From positions 1,002,717-1,066,716 of the forward strand of contig NZ_CH672376.1 of the NCBI RefSeq assembly GCF_000153105.1: a stretch of DNA of 64,000 bases, read 5' to 3'. Numbering within the stretch: position 1 is the stretch's first letter; each line of letters opens with the position of its first letter. A model generated the notes under the pieces. It did not search any database. It was not told the DNA's origin and saw nothing but the letters and a program-made list of their open reading frames with translations. Below, one piece after another: positions 17,618-27,301 of this stretch. The DNA is from Blastopirellula marina DSM 3645 (GTDB taxonomy: Bacteria; Planctomycetota; Planctomycetia; Pirellulales; Pirellulaceae). The position numbers and the translations under genes are program-made.

Positions 17618-18736
17618 ATGGCGATGTCAAAACCGCTGAATCGAAAATTAGGTCGCATCTCACGTCGCCGCGGCGCCGTGTTGATCCTGATCGCCGTTCT
17701 CCTGCCGGTCATCTTATGGATGGCGGCGTTTTGCGTCGATGTCGCCTACATGCAGTTGACGCGAACCGAGTTGCGAATTGCGACCGATTCGGCCGCACGC
17801 GCCGGCGCTCGGACTTTAAGTCTGGAGCAGGACGCGAGTCTGGCCCACAAATCGGCGATTGAGTACGCCGCCAAAAATAATGTCGCCGGCAATACGTTGA
17901 CTTTGGCGGATAGCGACGTGCAAATCGGCTTGTCGGTGCGGACCGACGACGTGGGACGCTTTACGTTTTCCAGCGGCGGCAAACTGTTGAACTCGGTCAA
18001 CGTGACCGGACGCAGGACGCAGCAAGCGCCGGACGGAGCGGTCCGCTTGTATTTGACGCCGATCTTCGGCCATGAGTTTTTTCAACCGGTCGCCGACGCG
18101 ACGGCCTCGCAAATTGACCGCGATATCGCGTTAGTTGTCGATCGTTCCGGCTCCATGACGTTTCGAATTAACAGGAATAGTTACGAGTCAGGCTGGCGCA
18201 ACAATGATCCCGTGCCGTCCAGGGCCCGCTGGTGGGCGTTGGTCGATTCGGTCGACGGATTTTTGACCGAGTTGGGATCGACCCCGCAATTGGAGTTGGT
18301 TTCGCTCTCGACCTATAACAGCAGCGCTAAGATCGATGAGCAACTGACCGACAAGTATTCGCGAATCGAAGATGCTCTCGACGACTACTCAAGAAGATAT
18401 CCCGACGGTTCGACCAACATTACCGCCGGTATGGATCGGGGGATCTCGACGTTGCAGAACAAAAAGTACGCACGTCCCTACGCTTCGAAGACGATGGTCG
18501 TGATGACCGACGGAAATCACAACTACGGCAGCAGCCCAACCAATGCCGCCTACGATGCGGCGAGCGACGACATTGTCGTCCATACGATTACATACAGCGA
18601 CGGCGCAAATCAGTCGCTGATGAGAGAAGTCGCGCGGATCGGCGGCGGCCAACATTGGCACGCCCCCGATGGCGATGAATTGGAAGAAATCTTTCGCGAG
18701 ATTGCCCGCAATGCGCCAACGTTGTTGACGTACTAG
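17618..18736 (+). CDS. TadG-like protein with von Willebrand factor A domain
   Basis: The 372-residue protein begins with a TadG-type membrane segment (RRGAVLILIAVLLPVILWMA) followed by the family's TELRIATDSAARAGARTL region. A vWA domain starts near residue 168. Its MIDAS metal site is visible as DRSGS in DIALVVDRSGSM, the Thr in DGSTNITAGMD and the Asp in VVMTDGNHN. Such proteins act at the cell surface in adhesion and accompany Tad pili. A GTG overlapping the previous stop is an alternative start 3 bp upstream. It ends the cluster that begins at 16243. Confidence 0.85.
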   Translation: MAMSKPLNRKLGRISRRRGAVLILIAVLLPVILWMAAFCVDVAYMQLTRTELRIATDSAARAGARTLSLEQDASLAHKSAIEYAAKNNVAGNTLTLADSDVQIGLSVRTDDVGRFTFSSGGKLLNSVNVTGRRTQQAPDGAVRLYLTPIFGHEFFQPVADATASQIDRDIALVVDRSGSMTFRINRNSYESGWRNNDPVPSRARWWALVDSVDGFLTELGSTPQLELVSLSTYNSSAKIDEQLTDKYSRIEDALDDYSRRYPDGSTNITAGMDRGISTLQNKKYARPYASKTMVVMTDGNHNYGSSPTNAAYDAASDDIVVHTITYSDGANQSLMREVARIGGGQHWHAPDGDELEEIFREIARNAPTLLTY

Positions 18737-18816
18737 AGCTTGCTCGCGAGTTGGCGAAAAGTTCGCCTGCTTAGCAGTTACACCTTCAATTTTATTTTCT
18801 GGTTAGGAGCGATCGG

Positions 18817-20775
18817 ATGGCCAGCGCAGCAATTTTAGAACAGCCCAAAACGACAAAGAAAACCAACAGCGTAGACGCCCTTCAGCAGGAGTTGAACACG
18901 CTCAAAGCGGAACTCGCGGCGATCGGAAAATCGCAAGCGGTCATCGAGTTTGAGTTGGATGGCACGATCATCACCGCCAACGACAATTTCTGCAGTGCGA
19001 TCGGTTACTCGCTGGAAGAGATCCAAGGGCAACATCATCGGATGTTCGTTACCTCGGAAGACGCTCGCAGTCGCGAATACCTGGAATTCTGGAGCCGCCT
19101 GAACCGAGGCGAATATGACGCCGGCGAGTACAAACGGATCGGCAAAGGGGGCAAAGAGATCTGGATCCAAGCCTCGTATAACCCGATCTTCGACGACCGC
19201 GGTCGCCCCGTAAAGGTCATCAAGTACGCCTCCGACGTTACCGAACGAAAGATGCGCGCCGCCGACTTCTCGGGGCAGATTGAAGCGATCAGCAAATCGC
19301 AGGCCGTGATCGAGTTCAACATGGACGGCACGGTCATCGGTGCGAACGACAATTTCCTGGAGGCTCTAGGCTACTCGCTAAGCGAAATCGAAGGCCAACA
19401 CCATCGGATGTTCGTCGAGGACGATTATGCTCGTAGCCGCGAATACCAAGACTTCTGGAGCCGCTTGAACAAAGGCGAATACAACGCCGGCGAATACAAG
19501 CGAATCGGCAAGGGTGGCAAAGAGGTCTGGATCCAGGCCTCTTACAATCCGATTTGCGACTTGAACGGCAAGCCGTTCAAAGTAGTCAAGTACGCGATCG
19601 AGATCACTCAGCAGAAACTCGAAAACGCCAATTTCGCCGGACAGATTGATGCGATTGGGAAATCCCAGGCGGTGATCGAGTTCAACATGGACGGCACGAT
19701 CATCGGCGCCAATGATAACTTCCTGGGCGCCGTCGGCTACTCGGCGAAAGAGATCGCCGGTCAGCATCACCGGATGTTCGTCGAGGACGACTACGCTCGC
19801 AGTCGCGAATACCAGGAATTCTGGAGTCGCTTGAACCGCGGAGAATACGACGCCGCTGAATACAAGCGGATCGGCAAGGGTGGGAAGGAGATCTGGATTC
19901 AGGCTTCTTACAACCCGATTCTCGACCTGAATGGCAAGCCGTACAAAGTGGTCAAGTACGCCACTGACATTACGCGTCAGGTTAACTTGCGAAATGACAT
20001 GTCGCACCTGATCGCCGATGTCATTGAGAACGCGAATCAGTTTTCGTCGAGCGCCGGGTCGGTCAGCGAAACGTCGCAAACGTTGGCGCACGGCGCCCAG
20101 ACGCAAAGCGCCGCCGTCGAAGAAATTAGCGCTTCGACCCAGGAATTGATCACGTCGATCGGCGGAATTCGGGATCGCTCGGCCGAAACGAATCGTCTCG
20201 CCGCCGATACCAATCAAATCGCCGTCGAGGGTGGCTATGCGGTCACCAAGTCGGGCGAAGCGATGGACTTGATCAAAGCTTCGTCGGAGCAGATCAGCGA
20301 GATCATTCAGGTGATTTCGGAGATCGCCAGCCAAACGAATCTGCTCGCTCTGAATGCGGCCATCGAAGCGGCTCGCGCCGGCGAACATGGCTTGGGCTTT
20401 GCAGTCGTCGCGGACGAAGTTCGCAAATTGGCCGAACGCTCGAGTGATGCGGCGAAAGAGATTTCGTCCCTGATCAAAGAGTCGACGGCTCGCGTCAACA
20501 ACGGCGTTGAACTCAGCTCGCAAGCCGGCGGAGCGTTGCAGAAGATCGTGACTGCGGTCGAATCGACCTCAAGCAAGATCACCGAAATCGCAACTGCCGC
20601 GGACGAGCAGATGAACATGGCCAACGAGGTTTACGGAGCCATTCAACAAGTGGCCGATGTGACCGAACAAGCGACGGCAGCCAGCGAAGAACTGGCCGCC
20701 AGCAGCGAACAGCTGGGCGCCCAGGCGACCGCGCTTCGCGATTTGGTCGAGAATTTCAACACGGCGAATAACTAA
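18817..20775 (+). CDS. Soluble methyl-accepting chemotaxis protein with three tandem PAS domains
   Basis: This 652-residue protein has no membrane helix. Three PAS domains sit at about residues 37-146, 159-268 and 281-390, each with a PAC-like end ([10 protein letters not shown]...KVVKYA). The C-terminal signalling coiled coil has the hairpin tip [21 protein letters not shown], which binds CheA/CheW. The PAS type, with the GKGGKE segment, is related to the Aer/heme- or flavin-binding PAS sensors, but no ligand can be assigned. AGGAG lies ahead of the ATG. No che or flagellar genes are nearby. A second receptor of this type is encoded at 58871-60229. Confidence 0.93.
   Translation: MASAAILEQPKTTKKTNSVDALQQELNTLKAELAAIGKSQAVIEFELDGTIITANDNFCSAIGYSLEEIQGQHHRMFVTSEDARSREYLEFWSRLNRGEYDAGEYKRIGKGGKEIWIQASYNPIFDDRGRPVKVIKYASDVTERKMRAADFSGQIEAISKSQAVIEFNMDGTVIGANDNFLEALGYSLSEIEGQHHRMFVEDDYARSREYQDFWSRLNKGEYNAGEYKRIGKGGKEVWIQASYNPICDLNGKPFKVVKYAIEITQQKLENANFAGQIDAIGKSQAVIEFNMDGTIIGANDNFLGAVGYSAKEIAGQHHRMFVEDDYARSREYQEFWSRLNRGEYDAAEYKRIGKGGKEIWIQASYNPILDLNGKPYKVVKYATDITRQVNLRNDMSHLIADVIENANQFSSSAGSVSETSQTLAHGAQTQSAAVEEISASTQELITSIGGIRDRSAETNRLAADTNQIAVEGGYAVTKSGEAMDLIKASSEQISEIIQVISEIASQTNLLALNAAIEAARAGEHGLGFAVVADEVRKLAERSSDAAKEISSLIKESTARVNNGVELSSQAGGALQKIVTAVESTSSKITEIATAADEQMNMANEVYGAIQQVADVTEQATAASEELAASSEQLGAQATALRDLVENFNTANN
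18919..20016 (+). repeat. Triplicated PAS coding unit, exact 366-bp period
   Basis: The unit starts at GCGATCGG-type sequence at 18919, 19285 and 19651, so the period is exactly 366 bp (122 codons). Units two and three share long protein words such as [19 protein letters not shown] and differ at roughly one residue in six by eye. The first unit is a little more diverged. Confidence 0.93.
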
Positions 20776-20808
20776 CGCGAAGTTGTTCGTAGATTCCAAC
20801 TTCTTCCA

Positions 20809-20842
20809 GCGGCGGCCGGATTTGTACGGCCGCCGCTTTTTT
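20809..20842 (+). terminator. Intrinsic terminator after the PAS chemoreceptor gene
   Basis: A perfect 10-bp stem GCGGCGGCCG / CGGCCGCCGC with an 8-base loop is followed by six T, 33 bp after the stop codon. Confidence 0.93.
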
Positions 20843-21009
20843 GCGCCTATTTCCCATCACAAGCAGAGAGACCGGTCTGCGAGCAGGGGATCGGCAAGGA
20901 AAGAAACGAGAGAAAATAGACTGGACTCTTGCTCCTCTTTCGCTGAAACTGGAGCGTATCGATCGACGATCCCGCCTAGTCTTTCCTCCCACCTACCGCA
21001 GGGTTTTCC

Positions 21010-23244
21010 ATGCTTCTGCGCCTCGCCGGCCATTTATCGTTGGCAATTGCATTTCTGTCATGCGTCTTTCCGCTCTTGGCCGAAGAGAATACGCCGCCCA
21101 AGATATCTCCCAAGCATGCCACGGAGATGAAAGCGGGACTTGACCTGTTTCGCTCAAGCGTTGGTCAAACCCTGGCGAGCAGCTGTTTGAAGTGTCACGG
21201 CGGCGAAAGCGTCAAAGCCGATTTTGATTTGTCGACGCGGGACAAGTTGCTCGCTTCCGGCTATGTCGAACAGGGGGACGCCGCTAACAGCTATTTGATG
21301 GCGCTGCTGCGCCACGACGAAGAGCCGCACATGCCGCTGCGCGCCGAAAAGTTGTCAGACGAAAAGATCGCCGCGATCGCCCAGTGGATCGATCTGGGAG
21401 CGCCCTACGACAAGCCGCTCGTGGACGCCGCAAAACCAACCGCAGCCGATCAAGACAAAGCGAGCGACTTTTGGTCTTTGCAACCTTTGGCGACGATCGC
21501 GCCTTCCGCAGTCACTTCCGACTGGGTGAAGTCTCCCATCGATCGGTTCGTTTGGAAAAAATTGAACGAGCAAGGAATCACGCCCAACCCCACCGCCGAT
21601 CGTCGAACGTTGATTCGTCGCGCCTATTTCGATCTGCTGGGACTGCCGCCGACGCCGGAAGAAGTCGCCGCGTTTGTCGCCGACCAAGATCCAGAGGCCT
21701 ATGGCCAGCTGATTGATCGTTTGCTCGATTCGCCGCACTACGGAGAACGGTGGGCGCGGCATTGGATGGATGTCGCACGGTTCGCCGAGTCCTTTGGATA
21801 CGAGCAAGACACCGATCGACCGCACGCTTATCACTATCGCGATTTTTTAATCCAAGCGTTGAACGACGATCTTCCTTACGACCAGTTTGTCGCTTGGCAA
21901 TTGGCCGGCGACGAGATCGCTCCGCAAAATCCGCTCGCCCAAATGGCGACCGGCTTCCTTGGCGCCGGCGCGTTTCCGACGCAATTGACGGAAGCGGAGT
22001 TTGAACAGGCCCGCTATGACGAACTAGACGATGTCGTCGCGACGACCGGCACCGCGTTTCTTGGGCTGACCATCGGTTGTGCTCGTTGTCATGACCACAA
22101 GTTTGACCCGATCACTTCGGCCGACTATTACCGCATGGCGTCGACCTTTACGACCACCACGCGCAGTCTAGCCGAGCTTGACGTGCCGACTGACGCCGCA
22201 GCGAAGCCCGTGACCGTGCAAGTGAACACCGAAGGGGGCAAGAAGATTCCGCATCTGGCCGATAGCCGCGGCTTCCCTCACTTTTATACGACGACCCATT
22301 TTCTGACGCGCGGCGATGTCGCCCAAAAAGGGGAAGTCGCCGAGTTTGGTTTTCCGGCCGTGCTGCGCGACGGACATCCGCGCGACTATTGGAAAGCGCA
22401 AGAAGTTCCCAGCGAGTCGGCTCTCAGCTATCGTCGCACGGCGCTGGCCAACTGGATGACCGATACCGAGGCTGGCGCCGGCGGTTTATTGGCCCGCGTA
22501 ATCGTCAATCGGCTGTGGCATCACCACTTTGGCCGCGGCATCGTCGCCACGCCGAGCGATTTTGGCGTGCAGGGAGATCCGCCGAGCCATCCGGCGCTGC
22601 TGGAATGGTTGGCCGTCGATCTGATCCACAATGGCTGGCGATTGAAGCGAATGCACAAGCAGATCATGACCAGTCAAACCTACATGCAATCGGCCGCCGC
22701 CAACGGAGAGCAATTGGCCGCCGATCCGCAAAACGTCTTGCTCTGGCGACATGCTCCGCGTCGCTTGGAAGCGGAAGGAGTTCGCGACGCGATGCTGTCG
22801 GTCTCAGGGCAACTCGATCGGACGATGTTCGGCCCCGGTACGCTGGACGAAGGAATGAACCGTCGCAGCGTTTACTTCTTTATCAAACGCAGTCGGCTGA
22901 TCCCGACGATGATGTTGTTTGATTGGCCCGAGCATCTGGTCAGCATCGGCAGTCGCAGCGAAACGACCACCGCGCCGCAGGCCCTGTCGATGATGAACAG
23001 TCCGCATACGCGCAGCTACGCCGAAAGCTTTGCGGCTGCGTCGCCATCCGGTTCCGTGGAAGCGCGGATCACCGCCGCCTATCAGAAAGCGGTGCAGCGC
23101 GATCCGACCGAACAAGAACTAAAAACTGCCGCCGCATTCGTCGCCGCTCAGGCCGAACGGGATGGAAGCGGCGGAGAGCAGGGGGCGCTGGTGGACTTGT
23201 GCCAGGCGTTGTTCGGTTTGAACGAATTTATTTACATCGACTAA
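21010..23244 (+). CDS. Planctomycete cytochrome protein with DUF1549 and DUF1553 domains
   Basis: The 744-residue exported protein has a signal peptide (MLLRLAGHLSLAIAFLSCVF). It then has a PSCyt1-type cytochrome c domain with the heme motif SCLKCHGGES, the DUF1549 domain (FDLLGLPPTPEEV, HYGERWARHWMDVARF), a second CxxCH in IGCARCHDHKFDPI, and the DUF1553 domain (VIVNRLWHHHFGRGIV, DFGVQGDPPSHPALLEWLA). The pair with a DUF1501 gene is a hallmark of Planctomycetes and is thought to concern carbohydrate or sulfated polymer breakdown, but the reaction is not established. The DUF1501 gene follows after 11 bp. Confidence 0.93.
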   Translation: MLLRLAGHLSLAIAFLSCVFPLLAEENTPPKISPKHATEMKAGLDLFRSSVGQTLASSCLKCHGGESVKADFDLSTRDKLLASGYVEQGDAANSYLMALLRHDEEPHMPLRAEKLSDEKIAAIAQWIDLGAPYDKPLVDAAKPTAADQDKASDFWSLQPLATIAPSAVTSDWVKSPIDRFVWKKLNEQGITPNPTADRRTLIRRAYFDLLGLPPTPEEVAAFVADQDPEAYGQLIDRLLDSPHYGERWARHWMDVARFAESFGYEQDTDRPHAYHYRDFLIQALNDDLPYDQFVAWQLAGDEIAPQNPLAQMATGFLGAGAFPTQLTEAEFEQARYDELDDVVATTGTAFLGLTIGCARCHDHKFDPITSADYYRMASTFTTTTRSLAELDVPTDAAAKPVTVQVNTEGGKKIPHLADSRGFPHFYTTTHFLTRGDVAQKGEVAEFGFPAVLRDGHPRDYWKAQEVPSESALSYRRTALANWMTDTEAGAGGLLARVIVNRLWHHHFGRGIVATPSDFGVQGDPPSHPALLEWLAVDLIHNGWRLKRMHKQIMTSQTYMQSAAANGEQLAADPQNVLLWRHAPRRLEAEGVRDAMLSVSGQLDRTMFGPGTLDEGMNRRSVYFFIKRSRLIPTMMLFDWPEHLVSIGSRSETTTAPQALSMMNSPHTRSYAESFAAASPSGSVEARITAAYQKAVQRDPTEQELKTAAAFVAAQAERDGSGGEQGALVDLCQALFGLNEFIYID

Positions 23245-23255
23245 GAGCGATCCCT

Positions 23256-24713
23256 ATGTACGATTTCCAAACGGTGCAAACTCGTCGCCAATGGCTCGCT
23301 CGCTGCGGCGGTGGAGCGGGATTGCTGGGCTTGGCGACGCTGTTGCAAGACGAAGGCCTGTTGGCGGCCGAGCGGGGCGCTGCGCTCAATCCTTTGGCGC
23401 CCAAGCAATCGCACTTTCCGGCCAAAGCGAAGCGGGTGATTTGGATCTTCGTCAACGGCGGACCTAGTCAGGTCGATACGTGGGACTACAAGCCGGGGCT
23501 CGACAAATGGGCCGGCAAATCATTGAAGGAATTTGACGGCACGTTTGAGAACACGACCGGGTTTTTCCAACATCAGGTCGGCAAGCTGATGCCGTCGCCG
23601 TTCAAGTTCACGCCGCGCGGCGAGTGCGGCAAGATGGTGTCGGAGATCTTCCCCAAGCTGGGTGAGCATGTCGACAAGATGGCCTTCATTCACTCTGGCT
23701 ACACCGAGTCGAACAATCATAGCCCGGCGTTGTTTATGATGAACACCGGCATGGCCCGCATGGGGTTTCCCGGCGTCGGTTCATGGGTCACCTACGGCTT
23801 GGGAAGCGAAAATCTCGACTTGCCCGGCTTTGTGGTGATGAGCGATCCGCTGGGCCGCGGACTGCCGAAAGGGAGCGCCGCGAATTGGGGCGCCGCTTTC
23901 TTGCCAGGCGTTTATCAGGGAACGCATCTTCGCCCTCAAGGCGCGCCGATTGACAATCTCTCGCGACCTGGCGCGCTGTCGGACATGGGGCAACGAGCGC
24001 AACTCGATCTTCTCAAGCAACTGAATCAGCAGCATTACGCTCAGCGCCAAGCCGAAGGAGAACTCGCGGCGAGGATCGAGAGTTTTGAGCTCGCCTATCG
24101 CATGCAAACGACGGCGCCGGAAGCGATCGATATCTCGCAGGAGTCGGAGCAGATCAGCAAGCTGTACGGTATCGACGAAAAGCAGTGCGGCCACTTCGCC
24201 AAACAATGTTTGGTCGCGCGCCGCATGATCGAACGCGGCGTTCGCTTCGTGCAGATTTACTCTGGCGGGATGGAGAACCAGCGCAGCTGGGACGGCCATA
24301 TCGATATCGAAGGCAATCATCGCCAGTTCGCCGGCGAAACCGATCAGCCGATCGCAGCGCTGCTGACCGATCTGGCGCAGCGGGGACTCTTGGACGAAAC
24401 GCTGGTCATTTGGTGCGGCGAGTTCGGCCGCTTGCCGATCGCCCAGACCGGAGAAAAGCCGGGCCGCGATCATAACCCGCATTGTTTCAGCGCCTGGATG
24501 GCCGGCGGCGGCGTCCAAGGGGGCGTCAGCTACGGCGAGTCGGACGAAGTCGGCTACAAAGCGGCGATCGACAAGGTGCACGTCAACGACTTGCACGCGA
24601 CGATCTTGCACTTGCTAGGGCTCGATCACGAGAAGCTGACCTACAAATACAACGGCCGTCGCTTCCGTCTGACCGACGTCGCCGGCGAAGTGCTGCATCC
24701 GATCTTAGCGTAG
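23256..24713 (+). CDS. DUF1501 protein (sulfatase-fold relative), secreted
   Basis: I place the start at the ATG at 23256, 11 bp after the previous stop; the frame is open further upstream but there it only shadows the DUF1553 gene. The product has 485 residues with a Tat-like start (RRQWLARCGGGAGLLGLATLL). The DUF1501 core follows: IWIFVNGGPSQVDTWDYKP, SGYTESNNHSPALFMMNTG, SWDGHIDIEGNH and WCGEFGRLPIAQ. These Asp/His-rich motifs recall the alkaline phosphatase/sulfatase superfamily. It presumably works in the periplasm with the partner cytochrome protein. Confidence 0.94.
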   Translation: MYDFQTVQTRRQWLARCGGGAGLLGLATLLQDEGLLAAERGAALNPLAPKQSHFPAKAKRVIWIFVNGGPSQVDTWDYKPGLDKWAGKSLKEFDGTFENTTGFFQHQVGKLMPSPFKFTPRGECGKMVSEIFPKLGEHVDKMAFIHSGYTESNNHSPALFMMNTGMARMGFPGVGSWVTYGLGSENLDLPGFVVMSDPLGRGLPKGSAANWGAAFLPGVYQGTHLRPQGAPIDNLSRPGALSDMGQRAQLDLLKQLNQQHYAQRQAEGELAARIESFELAYRMQTTAPEAIDISQESEQISKLYGIDEKQCGHFAKQCLVARRMIERGVRFVQIYSGGMENQRSWDGHIDIEGNHRQFAGETDQPIAALLTDLAQRGLLDETLVIWCGEFGRLPIAQTGEKPGRDHNPHCFSAWMAGGGVQGGVSYGESDEVGYKAAIDKVHVNDLHATILHLLGLDHEKLTYKYNGRRFRLTDVAGEVLHPILA

Positions 24714-24849
24714 ATCACTTTATCTGCGTAATCCGCAGCGCGAGTTTTGAGGTTGCGCTATTTAGCCAACCAGCGAAATGTCGCCACGTCAAAACTTGCG
24801 TTGGCGCTTCGGGCTGTGACGAAGATTGAACGACGACGATCAACGCGGT

Positions 24850-25929
24850 CTACGCCGGCAGATGTCGTTGGATCGCGGCTAGCGCCGAGGGATTGCCGTT
24901 GATTCGACCGCGGAAGGTCGCCAGGTTTTCGCGAAACATTGCCAAGCGTTCGATGAAACTGGCGAAATGCTTTTTCGAGAAGCTCTCGATCGTCGACCAA
25001 TCGCCGACGCCCATCTGTCGCAGAAAGTGAGAGTTGATCATTTGCTCGTGATGCGATTCTTCCGGCAGCGCCAAGACCGGTTTGCCCAGATAGATCGCTT
25101 CGCCTAACGATTGATTTCCGGCGGCGCCAACCATCGCGTCGCAACCAGCCAGATCGCGGACAAAGCCATCTTCACTGATGTCAAAGAAACGCAGGTTGCC
25201 TTGGTCGGGCTGCTTGCCCAAGCCGTAGACGCGCACTTCGCGATCGCAGGTCTTGAGAAGTTCGATCGCTTCCGGCGGCATCGAGCGGCGAACGTACGAG
25301 AGGATATAGCCCCCTTCGCTGGTTTTCGCTTGTTCCAGTTCTTTGCGGAGCAGGGGGCCAACCTGAGTGACGCTTTCCCAGCCGGGTCGTAGCGGCGAAG
25401 TGAAGAACGATGAGACGACCGTTTCGGCATGGTCGACATGGTGCGCCCTGACCACAAATCCCATCATCCAAGCGTACCACTGCAATCCGCGCGGCAGCGT
25501 CGAGAGGTCATAGGCCAGGAGAAAGTCTTGATGATTTAAGCTGACGACCGGCACGCCGACTTTGCTGGCCGCTTTTGGTAGGATCGGCTCGAAGTCAGTA
25601 ACGACCAGGTCCGGCTCTTCCTGACGGAGCGTGTTGGCCATCTCGCGGGCGAACCCGTTCAGTTTCGCCATGAAGCCGAGGCCGCGATAGATCGATTTGG
25701 TCAGATCAAGCCGACCGCGAGTGTAGTAAAACCGGAGCCCCGGAATGCGACGCACTTCGACGTTAGGCGTGGCGGCGTTGTTGTTGTAGATCGGCGCCAA
25801 AAAATCGTACGCCTGATCGGGCGCCATCAGCACCAGATCATGTTCTGGTCGAAGCCGTTCGACCATCGTTCGGACGCGAGCGGCGTGTCCGCGCCCTTCG
25901 CCCGACATGCTGTAGATGATCTTCGCCAC
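24850..25929 (-). CDS. GT-B glycosyltransferase (GT28-like, MJ1255/VC2487 type)
   Basis: The 359-residue protein starts MAKIIYSMSGEGRGHAARVR, the glycine-rich acceptor-side loop of GT28/MurG-like enzymes. It ends with a nucleotide-sugar-binding domain containing DAMVGAAGNQSLGEAIYLGKPVLALPEE. There is no membrane helix. Donor and acceptor are unknown. The neighbouring LpxH-like phosphoesterase on the same strand suggests a role in lipid A-like or envelope glycolipid assembly; this is inference. Confidence 0.82.
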   Translation of the reverse strand: MAKIIYSMSGEGRGHAARVRTMVERLRPEHDLVLMAPDQAYDFLAPIYNNNAATPNVEVRRIPGLRFYYTRGRLDLTKSIYRGLGFMAKLNGFAREMANTLRQEEPDLVVTDFEPILPKAASKVGVPVVSLNHQDFLLAYDLSTLPRGLQWYAWMMGFVVRAHHVDHAETVVSSFFTSPLRPGWESVTQVGPLLRKELEQAKTSEGGYILSYVRRSMPPEAIELLKTCDREVRVYGLGKQPDQGNLRFFDISEDGFVRDLAGCDAMVGAAGNQSLGEAIYLGKPVLALPEESHHEQMINSHFLRQMGVGDWSTIESFSKKHFASFIERLAMFRENLATFRGRINGNPSALAAIQRHLPA

Positions 25930-26048
25930 GGTTCGTTCCGTCCATTGAAAGAATAAACAAGTCTCGACAATTCTATCGATCCAGACGCTCAGGCGTCGAG
26001 ATGAAACAGGCTGTAGACTATCGCGTATTTGCGTTCGATTGGGGGTAA

Positions 26049-26906
26049 TCAGACGGTAGCGGTCGCATGTCGACCTGAACCGACCAGCATGTTGCGGAGG
26101 ATTTCTCCTTGCTCCAGCACGAACTCGGACGAATCCTCGATCGACACCGGGGTATCTTCGTGCTGCATGTCGACGATCTCTAGGCGGCCATCCTCATACT
26201 CTACCAAAGCGGTCGCATTTTCGATCCAATCGCCGGTGTTGCAGTATGTCACGTCGCCGCGCTGATCCATCGCCGGCGTATGAATATGGCCGCAAACCAC
26301 CCCTTGGCAGTTCAGCTGGCGAGCATGGTTGACCAGATTGGTTTCAAAGTCGCTGACGAAGGTGACCGCCGCTTTGACCCGTTTTTTCACCATCGCGGCC
26401 AGCGGTAGGCCGCGCAGCTTGAAGTAGCGGAGCCAGTGATTGACGTGCTGATTGGCCCAGCAAAGTGAGTCGTAGGCGAACGATCCGATGACCGAAAGCC
26501 ATTTGGCCTTCGTTTCGACCTGATCAAACTTGTCCCCGTGCGTCACCAGAAAGCGACGCCCTTGCGGCGAGCTGTGGATGAATTCGTCGGCAATCTCGAC
26601 AAAGCCGAAATTGAAGTGGAAGTCGCGTAAGAAGTCGTCATGATTGCCGGGGGCGTAACAGATCTTTGATCCGGCTTCCGACATCTCAAACAAGCGGCTC
26701 AAAATCGCGTTGTAGATCGGCTCCCAATGCCAACGCTTGCGTAAGCGCCAACCATCGATGAAATCGCCGACGATGTAGACGTATTGGGGATCGTGCCGAT
26801 TGAGCAAATCGAGCAACGGCTCGACGCGTGCATAGCGGCAACCCAAGTGAACGTCGCTGATGAATAACGTGCGGACGCGGTTCGTCTTCATGGCTTCGCG
26901 AATCAC
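26049..26906 (-). CDS. UDP-2,3-diacylglucosamine diphosphatase-like metallophosphoesterase (LpxH family)
   Basis: The 285-residue calcineurin-like phosphoesterase shows the five metal motifs: FISDVHLGC, VGDFIDGWR, APGNHDDFLRD, VTHGDKFD and CGHIHTPAM. This matches the LpxH-like family, which hydrolyses UDP-diacylglucosamine to lipid X in lipid A synthesis. The GTG at 26906 is preferred because GGGAGGG lies about 9 bases upstream, whereas the in-frame ATG at 26891 is too far from it. It precedes the glycosyltransferase gene on the same strand. Confidence 0.85.
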   Translation of the reverse strand: MIREAMKTNRVRTLFISDVHLGCRYARVEPLLDLLNRHDPQYVYIVGDFIDGWRLRKRWHWEPIYNAILSRLFEMSEAGSKICYAPGNHDDFLRDFHFNFGFVEIADEFIHSSPQGRRFLVTHGDKFDQVETKAKWLSVIGSFAYDSLCWANQHVNHWLRYFKLRGLPLAAMVKKRVKAAVTFVSDFETNLVNHARQLNCQGVVCGHIHTPAMDQRGDVTYCNTGDWIENATALVEYEDGRLEIVDMQHEDTPVSIEDSSEFVLEQGEILRNMLVGSGRHATATV

Positions 26907-27185
26907 GGCGGGTTCCCTCCCAGCCTTTTTTTCTTTCGGGACAGGTTAGTTTTAGCAGCTCACCATCGATGGCGTCTTTCCCAACCTCTCGAGAAATTGT
27001 CGCGTCGGCCCGCGTGCACCACGTGAACGTGGGGTGAATCTCTGGTAAAGGGTTCTTGTAGACTTCTTCAAGAAGTCTCTCTCCTTTCGATGCTCTCTGC
27101 GTGGAGGATTGTGATAACCACATACAAGACAGTGGTTTGCGATTGTTCGTATGCGAGGTATTAGGTGGAAAACTTGGCGCATAAA
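26907..27185. other. Intergenic region without a recognised gene
   Basis: Together with the terminator and the stretch up to 27301 this is a 395-bp spacer. A small CCACG-TGAA-CGTGG hairpin lies near 27021. Frames that cross the region run through the terminator hairpin and have no family resemblance, so I call nothing here. Confidence 0.5.
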
Positions 27186-27217
27186 AAAAGAGGCTGGATC
27201 GCCGTCCAGCCTCTTTT
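27186..27217 (-). terminator. Bidirectional intrinsic terminator after the YhaM-like gene
   Basis: A 9-bp stem GAGGCTGGA / TCCAGCCTC with a 6-base loop is flanked by A-runs on the left and four T on the right, so it can act in both directions. On the minus strand it lies 85 bp after the stop of the YhaM-like gene. Confidence 0.85.
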
Positions 27218-27301
27218 CGCGTGATTGTAGAAGTTTCGACTTTTCTGAACCGGCCGTGGATCGCCTGTCGATAGAAAAGCTTCGCTGGGGCGAAGTCCGC
27301 A

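Noticed and set aside
19378..20523. Long minus-strand open frame opposite the PAS chemoreceptor gene
   Set aside because: Antisense shadow; its apparent repeats are just the reverse of the triplicated PAS units.
22923..23255. N-terminal extension of the DUF1501 frame
   Set aside because: It overlaps the DUF1553 coding region in another frame and has a low-complexity Arg-rich character; the ATG at 23256 directly precedes the Tat-like signal.
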